In this document: piece by piece, positions 59,474 through 64,000 of the stretch | How positions within the stretch are numbered: the stretch's first letter is position 1 | How the letters are laid out: each line of letters starts with the position of its first letter | NCBI GenBank assembly: GCA_013348725.1 | Contig: CP054689.1 | Coordinates: 1,414,501 to 1,478,500, forward strand | Source: Ectothiorhodospiraceae bacterium 2226 | GTDB lineage: Bacteria; Pseudomonadota; Gammaproteobacteria; GCA-013348725 | Direction: 5' to 3' | DNA length: 64,000 bases | Position numbers and translations under genes: made by a program | The notes under the pieces: generated by a model | The model's database searches: none | Told to the model about the DNA's origin: nothing | What the model saw: only the letters and a program-made list of their open reading frames with translations

Positions 59474-61353
59474 AGTAACTCCCATTGCAGCGTGTATAGT
59501 GCTGCGACATGCTTAGCGGTTGTCATGATGCTATGTGCATGCTCACGCGCGTTTTCGTTCGGCGTCGCCAGCACCAGCTCGACTGCATTCAGCCAGCGAG
59601 CCAGGTGACTAGGGTCGTTCTCCCCGTGATACCTCAAAAACCGATAACACTCCTCCGGAAGCGCGAGCTGCTGACGGATGCTCGGCAAGAGAGCGGGGAT
59701 GATGCGTTGGCCGGTGCCCTCGATGATGTAGACGCCGCCTAGGAGCCCGACCGGCAGGGGCTCGCGTGCTAGGCCGTGCATATAGGCGTTCAGCGCTTCG
59801 CCACCTGCGTTTCGGCGCAGATCGTTCACGGATGCTATTGTTCCCCCCGCTCGGCGATAATCCTGAAATAGCATCATGAAGTCACCATGCTCGTCATCGG
59901 CATGCTGGTGGATGAGATCCCGTAGGTCGGCATACGCGTCCGGCAGATCGGCGACCGCTTGCCGCATCCACCGCGTACCTTCCTGCACCTGTGGAATCCA
60001 GGTCTCCATCCAGCGGAGGTAATCCTGGCGAGTCAACTTCCCGCCCAGGATCTTGGCCACGAAAGGGGTATGCCAAATCCCTGAACGATACTCATGCCAG
60101 ATCGACGCTAACCCTTGGAGCGTATCCTTGATCAAACCCTTTGTTGAACCGCCGGGGTCGTGCGGCGGCGCGACCGGCGCGTGCGCACTGCCGCCCCGCT
60201 TGGGGCTGCCCTTGCCGCTACCCGGGACCACAGTGAGCATAACAAACGACACGGAGAAGCGACCGGATTCGGGGACAAAACATAGCACCCGCTCTCCAGG
60301 CAGCAGGCTCCTCTCGCGCATGAGGTCGGCGAGCTGGATGAATATCGCAGAAGAGCCCGTATTCCCGCGGCGGGTGAGATTAGAGAACCAGCGCTCGCGC
60401 TGTATATGCAAACCTGCAGTACGCATCAACTCGTCGCAGACCTTGCCTAGCTTTTCCGAGGAATAGTGTGCCAAGAAATGCGTGACTTTCTCCGGAATCA
60501 CGTGCCCGGCGCGCACCAACTCGGCATACTCGTGCACCGCGACCTCGAACAACTGGGGAAGGATCCGCAGATCCTGGCGCAGGAGCAGTGCTCCTGCTCG
60601 CTCCGCTGATGCAAAGGACTCATAGTCCATGAACGAGCGCTTGGATGCTTCGGTCGCGGTCCCCAGCTGCATACACGGGGGATAATCTCCCGAGAATGAC
60701 TTCGTGTGTATCCAGTCGACACGTAACGCGGTACCAGACGCCGCCTCGGAGTGCGAAGATAGAACGCACGCTCCGGCGCCGTCGGATAACATCCAGCGGA
60801 GAAATTCTGCGTCGAAGGTAGGCCGACCAATCAGCGATGTGTAACGAGACTTGCGAAGCAGACGGGAGGGAAACTCCACCGCGGCGACAACCGCACGGGT
60901 ATGATTCCCCGTCCCGACGTGGTTCGCGGCATCCGTAAGCGCTCCGATGCCGGCGCCGCAGATGCCATGGTGGCTACGGGTCGACATTGGCGGACCACGA
61001 AGCTCCCCTTGCAACATGTTGGCGAACCCCGGCATCAGCACATCTCCACCGGAGGTGGCTGCCGCAAGGAACGTGATATCCGATAGTTTTACGCCCGCAT
61101 GGGCCAGACCCGACTCAACGGCGAGCGCCCCCATCTGGGCGGCCGTGTAGCGAGCCTCTCCCTCCGGATCGATTCCGTAATGGCGCGTGGTGATGCCGTT
61201 GTCGGCGAGCACCCGCCGCTTGAGGCGCACTGATCCTGGGTCCAGCGGCGAGATGTAACGGTCCATCGCCTCGTTATCGACGGGTTCGCCCGGGAGGAAG
61301 CTGCCAGTTCCAACGATGTAAACGCCGTCGTAGTGCTGCGGACCGTAGCGCAT
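59470..61353 (-). CDS. Ketoacyl-ACP synthase III fused to a haem-oxygenase-like di-iron domain
   Basis: A 627-residue bifunctional protein. Residues 1-378 are a FabH-type thiolase fold with the full catalytic set: Cys132 (H-G-I-C-G-A), His296 (F-L-A-H-Y) and Asn331 (G-N-T-G-S-S). It should condense an acyl donor with an extender or a second acyl group. A Gly/Pro/Ser linker (378-404) leads to a helical TenA/haem-oxygenase-like domain (about 405-627). Candidate metal ligands are H484, E488, H489, E545 and the H576-x3-D580-x2-H583 cluster, as in iron-containing redox enzymes such as UndA. The product may be an unusual lipid, ketone or hydrocarbon (inference). Confidence 0.88.
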   Translation of the reverse strand: MRYGPQHYDGVYIVGTGSFLPGEPVDNEAMDRYISPLDPGSVRLKRRVLADNGITTRHYGIDPEGEARYTAAQMGALAVESGLAHAGVKLSDITFLAAATSGGDVLMPGFANMLQGELRGPPMSTRSHHGICGAGIGALTDAANHVGTGNHTRAVVAAVEFPSRLLRKSRYTSLIGRPTFDAEFLRWMLSDGAGACVLSSHSEAASGTALRVDWIHTKSFSGDYPPCMQLGTATEASKRSFMDYESFASAERAGALLLRQDLRILPQLFEVAVHEYAELVRAGHVIPEKVTHFLAHYSSEKLGKVCDELMRTAGLHIQRERWFSNLTRRGNTGSSAIFIQLADLMRERSLLPGERVLCFVPESGRFSVSFVMLTVVPGSGKGSPKRGGSAHAPVAPPHDPGGSTKGLIKDTLQGLASIWHEYRSGIWHTPFVAKILGGKLTRQDYLRWMETWIPQVQEGTRWMRQAVADLPDAYADLRDLIHQHADDEHGDFMMLFQDYRRAGGTIASVNDLRRNAGGEALNAYMHGLAREPLPVGLLGGVYIIEGTGQRIIPALLPSIRQQLALPEECYRFLRYHGENDPSHLARWLNAVELVLATPNENAREHAHSIMTTAKHVAALYTLQWELL

Positions 61354-61594
61354 GTCTCTGTCCCCCCCCTGTCGAAACTATCGCTGTTACTCTCACTCGC
61401 GCCGCCGTTTCCCGGGACCACGGACGTTGCCATCAGTTCTTATCGCGGCTCCTGCAGCGTAGCGCGATCAGTGTTCTCCGACCCGGTTCTTCACCCAGCA
61501 AGCATTGTTCTCTTACCCGGGTTCTCAGGCAAGGCGCGGCATGCAGGAGAGCTTGCTCGAACCGCTCAGCAGAGGAGAGCGTCGCCGTCCCCAG

Positions 61595-62788
61595 CTATCC
61601 CAGCGGGAACGCTTTGTTCGCATTGTCGCGATCAACAGCAACGGTGCGAAGCCCTTGGAGCAATCGTGGCACCTTCTTGAACGGTACCGCCGGAGCCGTC
61701 AACTGGTCTACTGTCCCGGTAATGTAGATATCGAGTTGGGGGGCGTAGAACAGCCATGAGCCGGTAGCTCCAGTATGACCGATGAGGGTCGGCATGGAGA
61801 GAAACGGCTTCAGGACGCGCGGAGTCTGGAAGCGCATCATGGCCAACCCGTACTCGATCGGCCACCCGGGGGCTATGGGTATGAGTGAGAACCCAAAGGG
61901 GTTCCAGTGGCGCCACATCAGTTCTGCCGTCGCAGGGTCATCGAACAGTTCCCCGGTAATCAGGGCCCGCAAGAATGTGAGCGTCTCGTCGGCCGTGCTG
62001 AAGAGATCCCGGAACGAGGCCAGTGCGAGCGGCCTGTCCATGGGCGCGTCACCTGCCCATGGCACCGCGGCTGGCGGCATGGATGCCTCCGGAGGCGTAC
62101 CCGGATGCCACGTCCGCGTCAGGCCTAGCGGCTCGTAAATGAGTGTGGCGAACACCTCATGGAGTGGTTGCCGCGTCACCGTCTCGATCACTGCAATGAG
62201 AAGTTGAAAATTGGTGTCAGAGTACCGGACCGTGTGGCGACGACCGTCGAGCGGCCGGGGGGCGAAGTGCGCGCCCCGCGTCACGCGGACCATCTCAAGA
62301 ATATCGGATATATCCCAGCTCCGGTCCCCCTGCTCTACGACCAGATCCAGTAGTGCCTTCTTCCCCTTCGGCGCTTCGGAAAGGTACTCGGGAAGCCCGG
62401 AGGCATGGCCCATGAGGTGGCGCAATGTGAGCTCCGCCGTCCTGTCCACGCCTCGGCGCCGATGAAGACCCGACACCAGGCGGGCAGGCAGATGATCCGT
62501 TAGCGGATCGTCGATGGATAGCTGCCCTCGCTCCTGGAGGCGCAGCACCGCCGCACCGATATAGAGCTTGGTGACGCTCGCTAGGCAGTAGGGCGTTTCC
62601 GGCGTCATCGGGGTTCCGGTTGGATCGGCGACACCGGCAGCACCGACCCAACAGTAAGAGCGGTCGCGCGGCTCGACCCCAACAATGACGTGCCGGATAT
62701 CCCGAAGATCCGCCAGCTCTTGGACGGTACGTTCGAGCAGATCCTTAACGCCTGACGGGACAGCCCCTTGGTGAACTGAAAGAACCAT
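61595..62788 (-). CDS. Serine hydrolase, class C beta-lactamase/penicillin-binding-like
   Basis: A 397-residue serine hydrolase of the beta-lactamase/transpeptidase fold. The S-x-x-K motif is S71-V-T-K74, the second motif is Y189-S-D191, and the third is H338-T-G340. No signal peptide is seen, so it is predicted cytoplasmic, unlike true beta-lactamases. Relatives act as esterases, amidases or acyltransferases. It is upstream of the KAS/di-iron gene on the same strand (about 240 bases) and could process the acyl intermediate or product of that pathway (inference). Confidence 0.87.
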   Translation of the reverse strand: MVLSVHQGAVPSGVKDLLERTVQELADLRDIRHVIVGVEPRDRSYCWVGAAGVADPTGTPMTPETPYCLASVTKLYIGAAVLRLQERGQLSIDDPLTDHLPARLVSGLHRRRGVDRTAELTLRHLMGHASGLPEYLSEAPKGKKALLDLVVEQGDRSWDISDILEMVRVTRGAHFAPRPLDGRRHTVRYSDTNFQLLIAVIETVTRQPLHEVFATLIYEPLGLTRTWHPGTPPEASMPPAAVPWAGDAPMDRPLALASFRDLFSTADETLTFLRALITGELFDDPATAELMWRHWNPFGFSLIPIAPGWPIEYGLAMMRFQTPRVLKPFLSMPTLIGHTGATGSWLFYAPQLDIYITGTVDQLTAPAVPFKKVPRLLQGLRTVAVDRDNANKAFPLG

Positions 62789-63103
62789 CTTCTATCTATT
62801 GCCGAGGTTCGAGAGGATTGGGGGCTTCGGGTTGCCGGACTATGTCGGTTCGATCAAGGGGCTAAAGCCCGCCGCCTGATAGGCCCGCGCCCAGAGAGGT
62901 CGCCCCCGATGTCTGCGGGTCGCGTAGGAAAGGGTAGCGCCGCCGTCTCCCTTGATCCACCTAATGGAGAATGCCTGCACACGTTGGCGCCGCGAGTTCT
63001 GGACGGAGTCGGAGCCAGTGTTCGGGCTCGTGCCGCCACCGGACCCATGCCGACTGCTGCTATACACTGGAAAGCAACGGAAGGAAGCGCGGGAGGGTCC
63101 AAC
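62789..63103. other. Divergent promoter region between the hydrolase and TetR genes
   Basis: A 315-base gap between the serine hydrolase gene and the divergent TetR gene. No frame here looks coding. It presumably holds both promoters and the TetR operator, but I could not identify an inverted repeat confidently. Confidence 0.5.
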
Positions 63104-63775
63104 ATGGCGCGCAAAGCCGATCTGCGGGAGAAGATAGTCGACGCGGCCGTGGCACTGGCGGAGGCGCGTTCCTGGGAAGAGGTGCGACTCTTCGAAGTCG
63201 CGGAGACGCTAGGGGTCGACCTCAACGAGGTGCGCCGACACTTCCGCGAGAAGGAAGACCTGATCGACGCCTGGTTCGATCGTGCCGACGAGGCGGTACT
63301 CGCGGCCAGCGCCGCGCCGGCGTTCAAGGCGCTCCCCGCGCGGGTGCGGCTGCACCGGTTGATCATGGCGTGGCTGGAGGCCTTGGCGGGCCACCGGCGG
63401 GTGACACGCCAGATGATCTATGGGCGCCTGGAGCCCGGGCATGTGCACATGCAGGTACGTGGTCTACTACGCGTGAGCCGCACCGTGCAGTGGATCCGCG
63501 AAGGTGCGCGGCGTGACGCGGCGTTTTTGACCCGCGCGCTGGAGGAGACCGTACTGACCAGCATCTACCTCGCGACGTTCTTCCGCTGGCTGCACGACGA
63601 CTCCACCGACGCGGCCGCCACGCGGCGGCTGCTGGACCGGTTGCTGCGCGGCGCCGAGTGGCTGCCGCCCTTCATGTTCGTGCCGGAGCAAACCGTGCGC
63701 GCCGTCGACGCCGCGCCCGCCGCGGCTGCGGATGCGGGCCGCCCGGCAACCGCGCCCGCCACCCCCAAATCCTGA
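63104..63775 (+). CDS. TetR-family transcriptional regulator
   Basis: A 223-residue regulator. The N-terminal helix-turn-helix (about 5-52) has I-V-D-A-A-V-A-L-A, V-A-E-T-L-G-V-D-L-N-E-V-R-R-H-F and K-E-D-L-I-D-A-W-F. The remainder is the helical ligand-binding domain, with an Ala/Pro-rich tail. ATG 63104 has GGGAGGG upstream. It is divergent from the serine hydrolase and KAS/di-iron genes, the usual position for a local repressor responding to a pathway lipid (inference). Confidence 0.87.
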   Translation: MARKADLREKIVDAAVALAEARSWEEVRLFEVAETLGVDLNEVRRHFREKEDLIDAWFDRADEAVLAASAAPAFKALPARVRLHRLIMAWLEALAGHRRVTRQMIYGRLEPGHVHMQVRGLLRVSRTVQWIREGARRDAAFLTRALEETVLTSIYLATFFRWLHDDSTDAAATRRLLDRLLRGAEWLPPFMFVPEQTVRAVDAAPAAAADAGRPATAPATPKS

Positions 63776-63790
63776 CCCGCACCGCCGTTC

Positions 63791-64000
63791 GTGGACACCC
63801 TCACCCATGCACTGAGCGGTGCCCTGCTGGCACGTGCCGCCACCCCCGCGCGCCCCGCGCCGGGCACGCCCGGCGTGAGCGGCCGCATGGCGGCCGGCTT
63901 CGTCGGCGGCGCCTTCCCCGACATCGACGTGGTCACGCGCGCGGTCGACACCCTCTGGTACCTGAGCGAGGTGCACCAGCGCGCGACGCATTCGCTGGTG
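63791..64000 (+). CDS. YdjM-like membrane metal-dependent hydrolase, 3' end outside window
   Basis: The first 70 codons of a membrane-bound hydrolase of the YdjM/DUF457 type. The opening D-T-L-T-H-A-L-S-G-A-L-L-A-R is the family signature, with G-G-A-F-P-D-I-D and H-Q-R-A-T-H-S-L following; the His and Asp residues bind the metal. GTG 63791 is taken as start. It follows the TetR gene by 15 bases and may be co-transcribed with it. The sequence runs off the window edge. Confidence 0.87.
   Translation, partial: MDTLTHALSGALLARAATPARPAPGTPGVSGRMAAGFVGGAFPDIDVVTRAVDTLWYLSEVHQRATHSLV

Overview
The window is GC-rich chromosomal DNA, most likely from a gammaproteobacterium with sulfur-oxidising habits (a Chromatiales or Ectothiorhodospiraceae-like organism; this is inferred from gene content, not from a marker gene). 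The support is a typical gammaproteobacterial housekeeping set (PpnP, YbdG-type MscS channel, Blc-type lipocalin, DUF72, Pmp3, DUF898, lipoproteins). There are also several sulfane-sulfur genes: an SBP56/methanethiol oxidase, a persulfide-dioxygenase-like MBL enzyme, an ArsR-rhodanese fusion, a periplasmic rhodanese and a TusA-like carrier. No rRNA, tRNA, CRISPR array or complete insertion sequence was seen.

Region 1 (1-12.2 kb) is an accessory island of defence and toxin-antitoxin-like modules. It opens with a PLD-nuclease/SNF2-helicase gene, an Mrr-type endonuclease and an uncharacterised partner. These are followed by an HTH/Fic pair (mobile mystery proteins A and B), an excisionase-type antitoxin with a PIN toxin, a MNT antitoxin with a frameshifted HEPN toxin, a membrane-anchored degenerate Mrr-like nuclease, and an HTH/nucleotidyltransferase pair. 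A HIT protein, a transglutaminase-like protein and a DEDDh exonuclease lie between them. Several pairs have palindromic or tandem operator-like sequences at their promoters.

Region 2 (12.2-28.7 kb) is signalling, redox and envelope: a MASE1-GAF-GGDEF-EAL protein, a beta-carbonic anhydrase, and a minus-strand operon of cytochrome b561, PepSY protein, response regulator and histidine kinase. It continues with SBP56 and a NicO-like permease, a lipocalin, an SRPBCC/alcohol dehydrogenase pair, PpnP, Pmp3, and a DUF898/M48 peptidase pair. A GC-rich palindromic repeat occurs in two of its intergenic gaps.

Region 3 (28.7-40 kb) holds a sulfur cluster read leftwards from an ArsR-rhodanese regulator that has a perfect inverted-repeat operator over its own ribosome binding site. 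After it come a giant CheB-CheR-PAS-kinase-receiver hybrid and a second M48 peptidase. The N-terminal domain of that peptidase also begins the DUF898 protein.

Region 4 (40-58.3 kb) is mostly orphan single genes: membrane and exported proteins, a GDT1-type cation transporter, a protein made only of four Cache repeats, a glycine-rich repeat protein, methyltransferases, a lytic transglycosylase lipoprotein, an orphan Imm50-like immunity protein, a TusA-like protein, a free-standing NusA-like S1-KH protein and a mechanosensitive channel.

Region 5 (58.5-63.8 kb) is the most unusual: a ketoacyl-synthase-III protein fused to a haem-oxygenase-like di-iron domain, translationally coupled to an unrecognised protein, with a serine hydrolase upstream and a divergent TetR regulator. 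It looks like an uncharacterised lipid or hydrocarbon biosynthetic module. The window ends inside a YdjM-type membrane hydrolase gene.
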